Below, in pieces: positions 1 through 8,827 of a stretch of 64,000 bases of DNA. Source of the DNA: Usitatibacter palustris (GTDB lineage Bacteria > Pseudomonadota > Gammaproteobacteria > Burkholderiales > Usitatibacteraceae); the NCBI RefSeq assembly GCF_013003985.1, contig NZ_CP053073.1:3286001-3350000 (forward strand), read 5' to 3'. How positions within the stretch are numbered: position 1 is the stretch's first letter; each line of letters begins with the position of its first letter. Made by a program: the position numbers and the translations under genes. Below the pieces are notes generated by a model. That model ran no database searches. It worked only from the letters and a program-made list of their open reading frames with translations, and was not told the origin of the DNA.

Positions 1-239
1 ATCAGCTGCGGATGCGGGAAGCGCTCGTCGATGTACTCATTGATGATGTTGGACTCGTACAGGACGAGGTCGCGCTCGACGAGCACCGGCGTGCGGTTGT
101 ACGGATTCATCACCGCGAGATCCTCAGGCTTGTTCATGAGGTCCACGTCGATGATCTCGAAATCCATGCCCTTTTCGTAGAGCACGATGCGGCAACGGTG
201 GCTAAAGGGATCCGTGATCCCCGAATAGAGCGTCATCAT
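1..239 (-). CDS. sspA: Stringent starvation protein A, N-terminal part (cut by window edge)
   Basis: The first 79 codons of an SspA-like protein are visible; the rest lies beyond position 1. SspA is a glutathione-S-transferase-fold protein without GST activity that binds RNA polymerase. The thioredoxin-like N-terminal half shows the SspA-type opening (MMTLYSGITDPFSHRCR), a cis-Pro segment (NRTPVLVERD) and ESNIINEYIDERFPHP. Two consecutive ATG codons (237-239 and 234-236) make the exact start ambiguous by one residue. It lies 73 bases downstream of petC on the same strand, the usual betaproteobacterial arrangement, so it may be cotranscribed with petABC. Confidence 0.93.
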   Translation of the reverse strand, partial: MMTLYSGITDPFSHRCRIVLYEKGMDFEIIDVDLMNKPEDLAVMNPYNRTPVLVERDLVLYESNIINEYIDERFPHPQL

Positions 240-283
240 CCTTGATTACCCCTTGGTCCCCGGGGGCCTCCCGGGCCCCTCTC

Positions 284-300
284 TGCGGCTTCGCGCCGCA
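284..300 (-). other. Hairpin between petC and sspA
   Basis: A perfect 6-bp stem (284-289 with 295-300, 5-base loop) lies just after the petC stop. It is followed, reading on the minus strand, by a second GC-rich imperfect palindrome at about 258-279. There is no T-run, so it is not a classical intrinsic terminator. It could stabilise the petABC mRNA end or cause partial termination before sspA. Confidence 0.35.
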
Positions 301-312
301 CCCTCCGTACGG

Positions 313-1062
313 CTAGCGCACGTCCTTCCAGTATTCGTTCTTCAGCAGCAGCGTCACCACGAAGAACGCACCCAGGAAGAAAAGCACCAGGATTCCCCAC
401 TGTTTGCGACTCGCTTGCGCCGGCTCGGCCACATAGGCGAGGAAGTTCACGAGGTCGCCAACATATTGGTCGTATTGCAGCGGAGTGAGCTTGCCCGGCT
501 TGTCCACGACAAGCTTGCGCGATTCCTTCTTGTCCCCGGTATTCGGGTCCATCCGCGTCGTCACGAGCAGATTCTGGCTGCCCTGATATTCCCAGAGCAC
601 GTGCGGCATGCTCACGTTCGGGAACACAGTGTTGTTCCACCCGGTGCGCGCCGCCGGGTCACGGTAGAAGCCCTTGAAGTACGTGTAGAGCCAATCGGGC
701 GACCGCGAACGCGCGGCGAGCGACAGATCGGGCGGCACGACGCCGAACCAGTCCTTCGCGTCCTTGGGATTGAGCACCGTGCCCATCGTGTCGCCGATCT
801 TGTCGGTGGCGAACATGAGGTTTTCGCGGATCTGGGCTTCGGAAAGCCCCAGGTCGGCGAGTCGGCCGTAGCGCATCAGCGAGGCGCCGTGGCAGTTCAG
901 GCAATGGTTGACGAAGATCTGCGCGCCCCGCTGCAACGACAGCTTGTCGTTCAGGTTCACGGGCGCGCGCTCGAGCACGACCTTCGGGCCGGAGGCGAGC
1001 ACGGCCGCGGGGCCGAAGGTGGCGAAAAAGAGGACTGCGGCGAGGATTCTTTTCATCGTCAT
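313..1062 (-). CDS. petC: Cytochrome c1 of the bc1 complex
   Basis: A 249-residue membrane-anchored cytochrome c1, the electron acceptor from the Rieske protein in ubiquinol:cytochrome c reductase. A signal peptide occupies about residues 1-23. The heme c site CLNCH is at residues 54-58. A C-terminal anchor helix (about 222-241) is followed by a basic tail. Methionine-containing motifs suitable for the distal heme ligand (NVSMPHVLWEYQG) are present. The start ATG at 1062 overlaps the petB stop by one base (TGATG), which implies translational coupling. The open frame continues upstream into petB, but the short start gives the expected signal peptide. It is the last gene of petA-petB-petC. Confidence 0.96.
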   Translation of the reverse strand: MTMKRILAAVLFFATFGPAAVLASGPKVVLERAPVNLNDKLSLQRGAQIFVNHCLNCHGASLMRYGRLADLGLSEAQIRENLMFATDKIGDTMGTVLNPKDAKDWFGVVPPDLSLAARSRSPDWLYTYFKGFYRDPAARTGWNNTVFPNVSMPHVLWEYQGSQNLLVTTRMDPNTGDKKESRKLVVDKPGKLTPLQYDQYVGDLVNFLAYVAEPAQASRKQWGILVLFFLGAFFVVTLLLKNEYWKDVR

Positions 1063-2375
1063 CACCAAGTGACCCGTTGCGGTTCGGGTTTCTCCTTGTC
1101 GATCGCGGTGTACCACGGCATCGCGAAGAAGAAAGCGAAGTAGACGACGCTGAGCACGCGGGCGGCCCACAGCGCGACGTAGTCGCCCCCCACAACCGGC
1201 AGCCCCTTGCCGAACTCGCCCCAAACGGTGGTCGGTTCGACCCCGAGGTAGCCCAGCAGGAGGAAGCTCACGATGAACAGCGCGAAGGCGGCGCGGTAGA
1301 TCGGGCCGCGATAGCGGATCGACTTCACCTTGCCGCGGTCGAGCCAGGGCAGGGCAAAGAAGATCAGCGTGGCCGCGCCCATCACCGCAACACCCGGGAA
1401 CTGCGACCCTGCGATCGGCGGGACGGCGCGAAGCATCGCGTAGTACGGCGTGAAGTACCAGACCGGCGCAATGTGCTCGGGCGTCTTGAGCGGATCGGCC
1501 GGGAGGAAGTTGTTGTACTCGAGGAAGTAGCCCCCGACTTCCGGCGAGAAGAACACGATCACCGAGAAGGCCATGAGGAAGACCGCCACGCCGACCATGT
1601 CCTTGATCGTGTAGTACGGGTGGAAGGGGATGCCGTCGACGGGCGTACCGGTCTTCGGGTCGAGGTTCTTCTTGATCTCGATGCCGTCAGGATTGTTCGA
1701 CCCGACTTCGCGAAGCGCCATGAGGTGCGCCGCAACGAGGCCCAGGAGGACCAGCGGAATCGCCACCACGTGCAGCGCGAAGAAGCGGTTGAGCGTCGCA
1801 TCAGACACGTTGTAGTCGCCGCGAATCCAGATCGCGAGGTCTTCGCCGATGATCGGCACGGTGCCAAAGAGATTGATGATCACCTGCGCGCCCCAGTACG
1901 ACATCTGGCCCCAGGGAAGCAGGTAGCCGAAGAAGGCCTCGGCCATCAGGCACAGGTAGATGAGGACGCCGAAGATCCAGACGAGCTCGCGCGGCTTGCG
2001 GTACGACCCGTACATCAGCCCGCGGGCCATGTGCAGGTAGACGCAGATGAAGAACATCGAGGCGCCGGTCGAGTGGATGTAGCGGATGAGCCACCCCCCC
2101 GGGACGTCGCGCATGATGTACTCGACCGAGGCGAACGCGTGCTCGGCGCTCGGCTTGTAGTTCATCGTGAGGAAGATGCCCGAGACGATCTGGATCACCA
2201 GGACCAGCATCGCGAGCGAGCCGAAGTAGTACCAGAAGTTGAAGTTCTTCGGCGCGTAGTACTCGGTGAGCTGCTCGCGGTAAAGGCGGACCAGCGGGAA
2301 GCGGGCATCGACCCACGTGAGGATTCCGTTGAACCGTCCGGCGCCCGTGACGGGCTGTTTTTCGATGGCGGCCAT
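1062..2375 (-). CDS. petB: Cytochrome b of the bc1 complex
   Basis: A 437-residue full-length cytochrome b, not split as in b6f complexes. It is the quinol-binding, diheme integral membrane subunit of complex III. Paired heme-ligand histidines are seen in helix B (HSTGASMFFICVYLHM) and helix D (HVVAIPLVLLGLVAAHL). The Qo-site PEWY-type motif appears here as PVWYFTPYYAMLR, a proteobacterial variant. At least eight hydrophobic segments are visible. Four bases separate it from petA and it overlaps petC, so the three genes form one transcription unit. Confidence 0.97.
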   Translation of the reverse strand: MAAIEKQPVTGAGRFNGILTWVDARFPLVRLYREQLTEYYAPKNFNFWYYFGSLAMLVLVIQIVSGIFLTMNYKPSAEHAFASVEYIMRDVPGGWLIRYIHSTGASMFFICVYLHMARGLMYGSYRKPRELVWIFGVLIYLCLMAEAFFGYLLPWGQMSYWGAQVIINLFGTVPIIGEDLAIWIRGDYNVSDATLNRFFALHVVAIPLVLLGLVAAHLMALREVGSNNPDGIEIKKNLDPKTGTPVDGIPFHPYYTIKDMVGVAVFLMAFSVIVFFSPEVGGYFLEYNNFLPADPLKTPEHIAPVWYFTPYYAMLRAVPPIAGSQFPGVAVMGAATLIFFALPWLDRGKVKSIRYRGPIYRAAFALFIVSFLLLGYLGVEPTTVWGEFGKGLPVVGGDYVALWAARVLSVVYFAFFFAMPWYTAIDKEKPEPQRVTW

Positions 2376-2379
2376 GGGG

Positions 2380-2985
2380 TCAGGCTCCCTTCGTGTCTTC
2401 GCCGATCACGAGGTGCGTGGCGCTCGCGAAGCGATGCGGCGGCACGGTCATGTTCGTCGGTGCGGGAGAGCCCTTGAAGACCCGGGCGGAAAGATCGAAA
2501 CGCGAGTTGTGGCAGGGGCAGTAGTAACCGCCAGGCCAGTCGTTGCCCATGTCGGAGGCAGCGCCCACTTCACGCTTGAGGGTCGGCGAGCAACCCAGGT
2601 GGGTGCAGACGCCCTCGACCACGAAGACTTCGGGGCTGATGGATCGCCCGGGGCCTTTGACGTAGTCGGGTTGCTTGGACGAGCTCGACTGGGGGTCGGT
2701 GAGGAAGCCGTCGTGCTTGTCGAGCTGCGCGATCATCTCGGGCGTGCGCTTGAGCACCCAGACCGGCTTGCCGCGCCACTCCACGGTGATCTGCTGGCCC
2801 GCTTCGAGCTTGCTCAGGTCGACCTCGACCGGAGCGCCGGCGGCCAGCGCCCGGGCGCTCGGGAACCAACTGATGAGGAACGGAGCGGCGACGCCACCTG
2901 CGGCGGCGGCACTGACGGCAGTGGTGGCGACGAGCAGCCAGCGGCGCTTCTTCTCGTCGACCTGGTCTTGGACGATGGCGGACAT
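2380..2985 (-). CDS. petA: Rieske iron-sulfur subunit of the bc1 complex
   Basis: A 201-residue Rieske protein that moves electrons from quinol to cytochrome c1. The N-terminus has a Tat-type KKRRW signal followed by one helix (about 17-40) that stays as the anchor. Cluster ligands are in box 1, CTHLGC (C127, H129, C132), and box 2, CPCH (C156, H159). C132 and C158 would form the usual disulfide. It is the first gene of petABC. The Tat dependence fits the presence of tatABC in the same window. Confidence 0.97.
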   Translation of the reverse strand: MSAIVQDQVDEKKRRWLLVATTAVSAAAAGGVAAPFLISWFPSARALAAGAPVEVDLSKLEAGQQITVEWRGKPVWVLKRTPEMIAQLDKHDGFLTDPQSSSSKQPDYVKGPGRSISPEVFVVEGVCTHLGCSPTLKREVGAASDMGNDWPGGYYCPCHNSRFDLSARVFKGSPAPTNMTVPPHRFASATHLVIGEDTKGA

Positions 2986-3025
2986 TTCTGGCGGGGGAGG
3001 TGGCTTTTGTAGGGACTAATTGATA

Positions 3026-3031
3026 ATTCTA
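3026..3031 (-). promoter_or_regulatory. Candidate -10 element of petABC
   Basis: TAGAAT on the minus strand lies 41 bases upstream of the petA start. The -35 region is poor (TTTAAG at 18-base spacing) and overlaps a small palindrome (GGCTTAAAGCC, about 3048-3058) that could bind a regulator. Only the -10 match is good. Confidence 0.4.
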
Positions 3032-3141
3032 GCAAATTACCCCCCCCGGCTTAAAGCCCGGCAGCACTTCCTCACGTCCGATTGACGCCCCATGGACCCC
3101 CCCGTAGATTGGTCCGAGTCCCGAAAAACCCGGAGGAAACA

Positions 3142-3558
3142 ATGAGCTTCATGTCCGAATTCAAGGAATTTGCCGTCAAAGGCAACGTGGTCGACCTGGC
3201 GGTGGGCGTCATCATCGGCGCCGCCTTCGGGAAGATCGTCGACTCATTCGTGAACGACCTGGTGATGCCGGTGATCGGCCGGCTCGTCGGCGGGCTCGAT
3301 TTCACCAATTTCTTCATCGCGCTAAAGGACATCCCGCCCAACGTCCCGATGACACTCGAGGCCGTGAGGAAGGCGGGCATTCCCGTCTTCGCATGGGGCA
3401 ACTTCATCACGGTGGCCCTCAATTTCGCGATCGTGGCATTCGCGATCTTCCTGATGGTCAAGCAGATCAATCGACTGCGCACGCCCGCCGTCGCGCCGCC
3501 GCCGCCTGAAGATGTCGTGCTCCTGCGCGAGATTCGCGACAGCCTGAAAGCCCGCTAG
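3142..3558 (+). CDS. mscL: Large-conductance mechanosensitive channel
   Basis: A 138-residue MscL, the pentameric inner-membrane channel that opens under osmotic downshock. The N-terminal amphipathic segment ([20 protein letters not shown]) leads into TM1 with the conserved gate sequence ([20 protein letters not shown]). A periplasmic loop, TM2 (about 87-108) and a charged C-terminal helix follow. The start at 3142 is supported by GGAGG six bases upstream (3132-3136). The downstream protease gene begins at the base after the mscL stop, so the two are probably cotranscribed. Confidence 0.96.
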   Translation: MSFMSEFKEFAVKGNVVDLAVGVIIGAAFGKIVDSFVNDLVMPVIGRLVGGLDFTNFFIALKDIPPNVPMTLEAVRKAGIPVFAWGNFITVALNFAIVAFAIFLMVKQINRLRTPAVAPPPPEDVVLLREIRDSLKAR

Positions 3559-4710
3559 GTGCGCAAACTCTGGCTTCTCTTCGCGCAGGCGGTCACCGTG
3601 ACGCTCGCGGCGCTGTTCGTCGTGAGCCTGGTGAAGCCCGACCTCCTGGTCTGGCGCTCGAACGTTGTCGCGATTCGTGAAGGCGGGCCGATCGTTCCGT
3701 TGCCCGCCGGCGCGTCACGCCCGTTCTCGTTCAGCGACGCGGCGAAGAAAGCCACCCCATCGGTCGTGAACATCTCGGCCACGCGCCAGATTCGCCGCAA
3801 GAACCCCCTGCTCGAGGATCCGGTGTTCCAGCGCTTCTTCGGCGAGCGCTTCCAGGTTCCGCCGGAAACGCAGCTCTCGCTCGGCTCGGGCGTGATCGTG
3901 AGCGGCGACGGCTACATCCTCACCAACGACCATGTCGTCGAAGGCGTGACGGACATCCAGGTCACGCTCCACGACGGGCGCACCGTGCCGGCCAAGGTGG
4001 TGGGACTGGACCCGGACACCGACCTGGCGGTGGTGCGCGTGACCGCGCAGGGCCTGACGCCCATCACCTTCGGGCAGTCGGACCAGACCCGCGTGGGTGA
4101 TGTCGTGCTCGCGATCGGCGATCCGTTCAGTGTCGGCCAGACCGTGACGATGGGCATCGTGAGCGCCGTCGGCCGCGAGATCGGGTCGGCGAATCCGTTC
4201 GGCAGCTTCATCCAGACCGACGCGGCCATCAATCCGGGCAACTCCGGTGGCGCGCTGGTCGACGTGAGCGGCCACCTCATCGGCATCAACACGCTGATCT
4301 TCTCGCGCTCCGGCGGCTACCAAGGCATCGGCTTCGCCATTCCGGTGAGCCTCGCCAAGCGCGTCATGGAGCAGATCATCGAGACCGGCGCCGTGACTCG
4401 AGGATGGTTCGGCGTCGAAGTCGCGGACATGAATCCGGAGCTCGCCACTTCGCTCGGCATGACCGGCAAGCGCGGCGCGATCGTGGGCGCGATCGAACGC
4501 GGCAGCCCCGCGGAGAAAGGCGGCGTGCGGCTCGGCGACGTCATCGTGAGCATCAACGGACGGCACGTCGTCGACGTGAGCCAGGCCCTCAACGCGATCG
4601 CCGAAGTGCCGCCAGGAAAGGCGGTGCCGGTGAAAGTGTTGCGCAAGAACCAGGAATTGGCGCTGGAGGTCACGGTCGGCAAACGTCGCCCGCGTCCGCG
4701 CTCGGAGTAG
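3559..4710 (+). CDS. Membrane-anchored HtrA/DegS-like serine protease with one PDZ domain
   Basis: A 383-residue trypsin-like periplasmic protease. One N-terminal hydrophobic helix (about 5-25) looks like an uncleaved anchor. The catalytic triad is H125 (TNDHVVEG), D155 (DPDTDLAVV) and S229 (GNSGGALV), followed by a single PDZ domain (about 275-370). One PDZ plus an anchor resembles DegS/AlgW, the site-1 proteases of the sigma-E pathway, but betaproteobacterial orthologues are often called DegQ or HtrA. The start is a GTG directly abutting the mscL TAG. The gene converges on tatC with only two bases between the stops. Whether it cleaves an anti-sigma factor cannot be told from here. Confidence 0.92.
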   Translation: MRKLWLLFAQAVTVTLAALFVVSLVKPDLLVWRSNVVAIREGGPIVPLPAGASRPFSFSDAAKKATPSVVNISATRQIRRKNPLLEDPVFQRFFGERFQVPPETQLSLGSGVIVSGDGYILTNDHVVEGVTDIQVTLHDGRTVPAKVVGLDPDTDLAVVRVTAQGLTPITFGQSDQTRVGDVVLAIGDPFSVGQTVTMGIVSAVGREIGSANPFGSFIQTDAAINPGNSGGALVDVSGHLIGINTLIFSRSGGYQGIGFAIPVSLAKRVMEQIIETGAVTRGWFGVEVADMNPELATSLGMTGKRGAIVGAIERGSPAEKGGVRLGDVIVSINGRHVVDVSQALNAIAEVPPGKAVPVKVLRKNQELALEVTVGKRRPRPRSE

Positions 4711-4712
4711 GA

Positions 4713-5459
4713 CTAGGGAGCGCCGCCCGGCGCTTCTTCCTTGCGCCGTTTCTCCACGAGCTGCGCGAAGATGATGCCGATCTCGTAAAGCAGGCACATC
4801 GGGATCGCCAGCGCGAGCTGCGAAACCACGTCAGGCGGCGTGACGACCGCGGCGACCACGAAGATCCCGACGATCACGTAGCCGCGGAACTCGCGCAGCT
4901 GATCGGTCGTGACGATCCCGGTGGCCACGAGCACCACGACCACGACCGGGATCTCGAAGGCGATGCCGAACGCGAGGAACATCCCGAGAACGAAATTGAA
5001 GTACGCCTCGATGTCGGGCGCGACGGAGATGCTCTTCGGCGAGAACTTCAGGATGAAGTCGAAGACGGCGCCGAACACGAAGAAGTAGCAGAACGCCATG
5101 CCCGCGAAGAAGAGGATCGTGCTGCTCACCACGAGCGGCAGCATCAGGCGCTTCTCGTGCGCGTAGAGGCCGGGCGCGACGAATGCCCACACTTCGTAGA
5201 GCACGTAGGGCAGCACGACCAGGAGCGCCGCCATCATTCCGATCTTCATCGGGATGAGGAACGGCGTGATGACGCCGGTGGCGATCATCTTCGAGCCCGA
5301 GGGCAGCGCGTGGATCACGGGTTGCGCCAGGATGTCGTAGAGCTCCGCGCTGAAGTAAAGCGTCGGGATCGCGGCGATCGCCACCGCGATCAGGCAGCGC
5401 ACGAGGCGCGAGCGCAGCTCGATCAGGTGCGAGAGGAAGGTTTCCTGGGTTTCGGACAT
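4713..5459 (-). CDS. tatC: Sec-independent protein translocase TatC
   Basis: A 248-residue six-helix inner-membrane protein, the core receptor for twin-arginine signal peptides. The family opening (ETFLSHLIELRSRLVR) with the conserved glutamates and arginines is present. So are the first periplasmic loop and the conserved FAFGIAFEIPVVVVVL-type helix 4 region. It lies six bases after tatB and is the last gene of the long minus-strand run. The Rieske protein encoded in this window is an obvious substrate. Confidence 0.97.
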   Translation of the reverse strand: MSETQETFLSHLIELRSRLVRCLIAVAIAAIPTLYFSAELYDILAQPVIHALPSGSKMIATGVITPFLIPMKIGMMAALLVVLPYVLYEVWAFVAPGLYAHEKRLMLPLVVSSTILFFAGMAFCYFFVFGAVFDFILKFSPKSISVAPDIEAYFNFVLGMFLAFGIAFEIPVVVVVLVATGIVTTDQLREFRGYVIVGIFVVAAVVTPPDVVSQLALAIPMCLLYEIGIIFAQLVEKRRKEEAPGGAP

Positions 5460-5465
5460 CGTCGC

Positions 5466-5927
5466 TCAGCCCGCGCTCTTGCGGGACCCGTCGTTCGCGT
5501 ACGTGTCTTCGATGCCGAGCTCGAGTTGCGGCGAGGCCGGTTCGGAGGGCGGAGGCTCGCTCACGAGTTCCGGTGAGACAGCGGTCTCGGCGGCAGCGGG
5601 AGACGCATCGGCAGGGGGCGTCGTCGGTTGCATCTCGCGATCGATCTGCGACTGCACGTCGCGAATCTCGCGCTCGGTCTCCGTGGCCTTGGACTCCATG
5701 TCGCTGCGGAACGAATTCGCGGCGCCCTCGAATTCTTTCTTCGCGCGATTGAGCTCCGTGAGATCCATTTCGCGATTGATGTCCGACTTCACCTGGGTCA
5801 CGTAGCGCTGCAGGCGACCGAACAGGTGGCCCAGCGTGCGCGCGACGCGCGGCAGCCGTTCGGGGCCGATCACCACGAGGGCAACCACGCCGACGACGAG
5901 AAGTTCGGAAAAGCCGATGTCGAACAT
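5466..5927 (-). CDS. tatB: Sec-independent protein translocase TatB
   Basis: A 153-residue TatB. A short N-terminal transmembrane helix (about 2-21: FDIGFSELLVVGVVALVVIG) with the conserved Glu8 and the hinge GPERLP is followed by an amphipathic helix with RTLGHLFGRLQRYV. A long, polar, Pro/Ala/Glu-rich tail follows. TatB pairs with TatC for substrate recognition. It lies between tatA and tatC in the expected order. The length and the GPERLP hinge separate it from TatA. Confidence 0.95.
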   Translation of the reverse strand: MFDIGFSELLVVGVVALVVIGPERLPRVARTLGHLFGRLQRYVTQVKSDINREMDLTELNRAKKEFEGAANSFRSDMESKATETEREIRDVQSQIDREMQPTTPPADASPAAAETAVSPELVSEPPPSEPASPQLELGIEDTYANDGSRKSAG

Positions 5928-5970
5928 TTGCGGCGGGGCCCGCGCGCGAGGCGCGTCCCGTGGGGGAGGA

Positions 5971-6192
5971 TCAGGTCTTCTGCTTGTCCTTGATCTCGCC
6001 TTCGATCGTGGACCCGGGCTTGGCGATGTCGCCGGCCTTGCCGGCCTCGCTGCCGTCGGTCTTCATGCCGTCCTTGAAACCCTTCACCGCGCCACCGAGG
6101 TCGCTGCCGATGTTGCGCAGCTTCTTCGTGCCGAAGATCAGAAGGATGATCACCAGGACGATCAACCAGTGCCAGATGCTGAGCGAACCCAT
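5971..6192 (-). CDS. tatA: Sec-independent protein translocase TatA
   Basis: A 73-residue TatA, the oligomerising pore component. It has an N-terminal helix (about 3-20), the hinge with phenylalanine ([11 protein letters not shown]) and an amphipathic helix ([15 protein letters not shown]), then a charged tail. It is 43 bases upstream of tatB and 30 bases downstream of hinT. Placement of tatABC directly after hisE-hinT is a common betaproteobacterial order. Confidence 0.96.
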   Translation of the reverse strand: MGSLSIWHWLIVLVIILLIFGTKKLRNIGSDLGGAVKGFKDGMKTDGSEAGKAGDIAKPGSTIEGEIKDKQKT

Positions 6193-6222
6193 GAAACTCT
6201 CCTAAGCGCTTCGCGTCCCGAG

Positions 6223-6576
6223 CTATTCCTTCGCGATCATGCGCGGAAGCGGATTCGGGCCGCCGATGATGTGAATGTGCAAATGATACACGTCCTGTCG
6301 CCCGATTCTCCCGGTGTTCACGATGGTCCGGAAGCCCTCGGTCGACCCCTGTTCACGGGCGAGCCGCCCCGCGATCGCCATCATGCGGCCCAGGACGCCC
6401 GCGTCTTCCGGCGTGGCCTCCGCAAGGGACGCGATGTGCTTCCTGGGAATCAGCATGAAGTGCACCGGTGCGAGCGGATGGATGTCGTGGAAGGCGAGCA
6501 TCTCGTCGTCCTCGTACACCTTCTTGCTGGGAATCTCGCCCTTCACGATCTTGCAGAAAATGCAGTTCGGGTCCAT
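6223..6576 (-). CDS. hinT: HIT-family purine nucleoside phosphoramidase HinT
   Basis: A 117-residue histidine-triad protein that hydrolyses adenosine 5'-phosphoramidates and related P-N bonds. The zinc-type N-terminus (MDPNCIFCKIVKGEIPSKKV) and the triad HLHIH (residues 98-102) followed by IIGG are clear. The open frame extends upstream through hisE, but the ATG at 6576 gives the standard family start. It sits 17 bases after hisE and is likely part of the his-tat transcript. Confidence 0.96.
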   Translation of the reverse strand: MDPNCIFCKIVKGEIPSKKVYEDDEMLAFHDIHPLAPVHFMLIPRKHIASLAEATPEDAGVLGRMMAIAGRLAREQGSTEGFRTIVNTGRIGRQDVYHLHIHIIGGPNPLPRMIAKE

Positions 6577-6593
6577 GGCCGCTCTCACTCGGG

Positions 6594-6914
6594 TTACTTG
6601 CGCGAGGCCTTTTCGTCGATGCCCGAGCGGCCCTCGCGCCGCTCCAGCTCGCCGAGCACGTCGGCGACCGACACACCGTGCCACGACAACATGACGAGGC
6701 AGTGGAACCACAGGTCGGCGGTTTCATGGACGATCGCTTCACGCTCGCCGGTCTTGGAGGCGATCACGGTCTCGGTCGCTTCCTCGCCGATTTTCCTGAG
6801 GATCGCGTCGAGCCCCTTCGCGTTGAGCGAGGCGACGTAGGACGACGAAGGATCGGCCGCGCGGCGGGCGGCGATGGCGGCTTCGAGGCGCGCGAGGATG
6901 TCCTTGTCAGCCAT
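6594..6914 (-). CDS. hisE: Phosphoribosyl-ATP pyrophosphatase
   Basis: A 106-residue all-alpha MazG-like enzyme catalysing step 2 of histidine synthesis (PR-ATP to PR-AMP plus pyrophosphate). Metal-binding acidic motifs [12 protein letters not shown] and HETADLWFH are present. Many bacteria fuse this activity to HisI, but here it is a separate protein. It overlaps the end of hisI by eight bases, so translation is probably coupled. Confidence 0.96.
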   Translation of the reverse strand: MADKDILARLEAAIAARRAADPSSSYVASLNAKGLDAILRKIGEEATETVIASKTGEREAIVHETADLWFHCLVMLSWHGVSVADVLGELERREGRSGIDEKASRK

Positions 6915-7302
6915 CGCGGAACTTCCCGGGCTCCTCGAGCACCGATTCGGTCACGACCCAGCGCGCGCCGCCGTCGGTTTCGAGCTTCTGGAAGAAGCAG
7001 CGGCGCCGACCCGTGTGGCACGCGATGCCCCCCACCGATTCGACGCGCAGCAGCACGGCATCGGCATCGCAATCCATGCGCACCTCCACGACTTTCTGCA
7101 CGTGGCCCGAGGTATCGCCCTTGCGCCAGAAGGAAGCGCGCGATCGCGACCAGTACACGGCCTCGCCACTCTCGACCGTGCGACGCAGCGATTCGCGGTT
7201 CATCCACGCGAGCATGAGAACCTCGCCCGAAGCGGCGTCCTGCGCGATGGCCGGACACAAACCATCGGCGTTCCACGCCACGCTATCGAGCCACTCGTTC
7301 AC
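6907..7302 (-). CDS. hisI: Phosphoribosyl-AMP cyclohydrolase
   Basis: A 131-residue enzyme for step 3 of the histidine pathway (opening of the adenine ring of PR-AMP). Metal-binding and zinc sites are visible: the [11 protein letters not shown] segment, then [10 protein letters not shown] with two cysteines. The start is GTG at 7302, overlapping the hisF stop as GTGA. The C-terminus ends without a HisE domain, which confirms a monofunctional HisI. Confidence 0.96.
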   Translation of the reverse strand: MNEWLDSVAWNADGLCPAIAQDAASGEVLMLAWMNRESLRRTVESGEAVYWSRSRASFWRKGDTSGHVQKVVEVRMDCDADAVLLRVESVGGIACHTGRRRCFFQKLETDGGARWVVTESVLEEPGKFRDG

Positions 7303-8060
7303 AGCCGCATCTCGATGCCGCGCGCGGCAAGGAAGCGCTTCGCATCCGGAATCGCGATGTCGCCATAGTGGAAGACGGAGGCCGCGAGCACCGCATCGGC
7401 CCGACCCTCCTCGATGCCCTGCGCGAGGTGCTCGAGCGTGCCGACGCCGCCGCTCGCAATCACGGGCACGCCGACCGCTTCGGACACGGCGCGCGTGAGC
7501 GCGAGGTCGAAGCCGTTGCGCGTGCCGTCACGATCCATGCTGGTGAGGAGGATCTCGCCCGCTCCTCGATCGGCCATCGTCCGCGCCCATTGCACGGCGT
7601 CGTGGCCCGAGGCCTTGCGGCCGCCATGCGTGTAGACCTCCCAACGGCCCGGGCCCGACGAACGCGCGTCGATCGCGACGACGATGGCCTGCGAACCGAA
7701 GCGCTTCGCGGCGTCGCTCACGAGCTGGGGATTTTCCATCGCCGATGTGTTGATGCTCACCTTGTCGGCGCCGGCGTTGAGGAGCTTGCGGACATCCTCC
7801 ACCTTGCGCACGCCACCGCCCACGGTGAGGGGAATGAAGATCTCGTCGGCCACGCGCTCGATCACGTCCACGATCGTCTCGCGCGCATCGCTGGACGCCG
7901 TGATGTCCAGGAAGGCGAGCTCGTCAGCCCCGGCTTCGTTGTAGCGGCGCGCGATCTCGACGGGGTCGCCCGCGTCGCGCAGCTGCACGAAATTGACGCC
8001 CTTCACCACGCGGCCCGCGTGAACGTCGAGGCAGGGGATCAGGCGCTTCGCGAGGGCCAT
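7299..8060 (-). CDS. hisF: Imidazole glycerol phosphate synthase, cyclase subunit
   Basis: A 253-residue (beta/alpha)8 barrel that uses ammonia from HisH to form IGP and AICAR. The catalytic aspartates are in [12 protein letters not shown] (Asp11) and [10 protein letters not shown] (Asp130 region). Phosphate-binding loops appear as GGGVRKVED and [11 protein letters not shown]. The start ATG at 8060 overlaps the hisA TGA by one base. The open frame runs further upstream, but that part is antisense-like shadow of hisA. Confidence 0.97.
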   Translation of the reverse strand: MALAKRLIPCLDVHAGRVVKGVNFVQLRDAGDPVEIARRYNEAGADELAFLDITASSDARETIVDVIERVADEIFIPLTVGGGVRKVEDVRKLLNAGADKVSINTSAMENPQLVSDAAKRFGSQAIVVAIDARSSGPGRWEVYTHGGRKASGHDAVQWARTMADRGAGEILLTSMDRDGTRNGFDLALTRAVSEAVGVPVIASGGVGTLEHLAQGIEEGRADAVLAASVFHYGDIAIPDAKRFLAARGIEMRL

Positions 8061-8797
8061 CAGCTGTCGTCGTCCGCCAGTTTCTGCGCGGCGGCGAAGT
8101 CGAGCTGTCCCTGGTAGATGGCACGGCCGGCGATGGCGCCGGTGATCCCTTCGTTTTCCACGGCGCACAGCTGCTTCACGTCCTCGAGCGACGCCAGCCC
8201 GCCGCTCGCGATGACCGGCACGGTGAGCGATTGGGCAAGCTTCACGGTCGCCTCGATGTTGATGCCCGTGAGCATCCCGTCGCGGCCGATGTCGGTGTAG
8301 ATCACCGCTTCGACGCCATAGTCCTCGAACCGCTTGGCGAGGTCGATCACGTCGTGGCCCGTGAGCTTCGACCAGCCGTCGGTGGCCACTTTTCCCTCGC
8401 GCGCGTCGAGCCCCACCATGATGTGGCCCGGGAAGGCATCGCACGCTTCGTGCAGGAAGCCGGGGTTCTTGACCGCCGCCGTGCCGATGATCACGAAGGA
8501 CACGCCGTCGTCGAGGTAGCTTTCGATCGTGTCGAGGTCGCGGATGCCGCCGCCGAGCTGCACCGGAATGTCGGCGCTGATCGAGGCGATGATCGACTTC
8601 ACGGCCTCCTCGTTGCGTGGCTTGCCGGCGACGGCGCCGTTGAGGTCCACGACGTGGAGGCGGCGCGCGCCGAGCTTGGCCCATTGCGCCGCCATCTTCG
8701 CGGGCGCCTCGGAGAAGATCGTGGACTTGTCCATGTCGCCCTGTTCAAGGCGCACGCACTTCCCGTCCTTGAGGTCGATGGCGGGAATGATCAGCAT
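8060..8797 (-). CDS. hisA: ProFAR isomerase
   Basis: A 245-residue (beta/alpha)8 barrel isomerase, step 4 of the histidine pathway and paralogue of HisF. Catalytic aspartates are in [13 protein letters not shown] (near residue 8) and [12 protein letters not shown]. The two half-barrel phosphate loops are [11 protein letters not shown] and [11 protein letters not shown]. It lies between hisH (30-base gap) and hisF (one-base overlap). Confidence 0.97.
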   Translation of the reverse strand: MLIIPAIDLKDGKCVRLEQGDMDKSTIFSEAPAKMAAQWAKLGARRLHVVDLNGAVAGKPRNEEAVKSIIASISADIPVQLGGGIRDLDTIESYLDDGVSFVIIGTAAVKNPGFLHEACDAFPGHIMVGLDAREGKVATDGWSKLTGHDVIDLAKRFEDYGVEAVIYTDIGRDGMLTGINIEATVKLAQSLTVPVIASGGLASLEDVKQLCAVENEGITGAIAGRAIYQGQLDFAAAQKLADDDS

Positions 8798-8827
8798 GGC
8801 TCGGGGATGGGCTTGGCGCTCGAACCC

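Noticed and set aside
281..300. Intrinsic terminator of petABC
   Set aside because: The hairpin lacks a T-run and sspA follows on the same strand, so it is listed only as a hairpin.
6594..7302. HisIE fusion broken by a frameshift
   Set aside because: HisI and HisE each have a normal start, length and end, with an 8-base overlap. Separate genes are common in betaproteobacteria.
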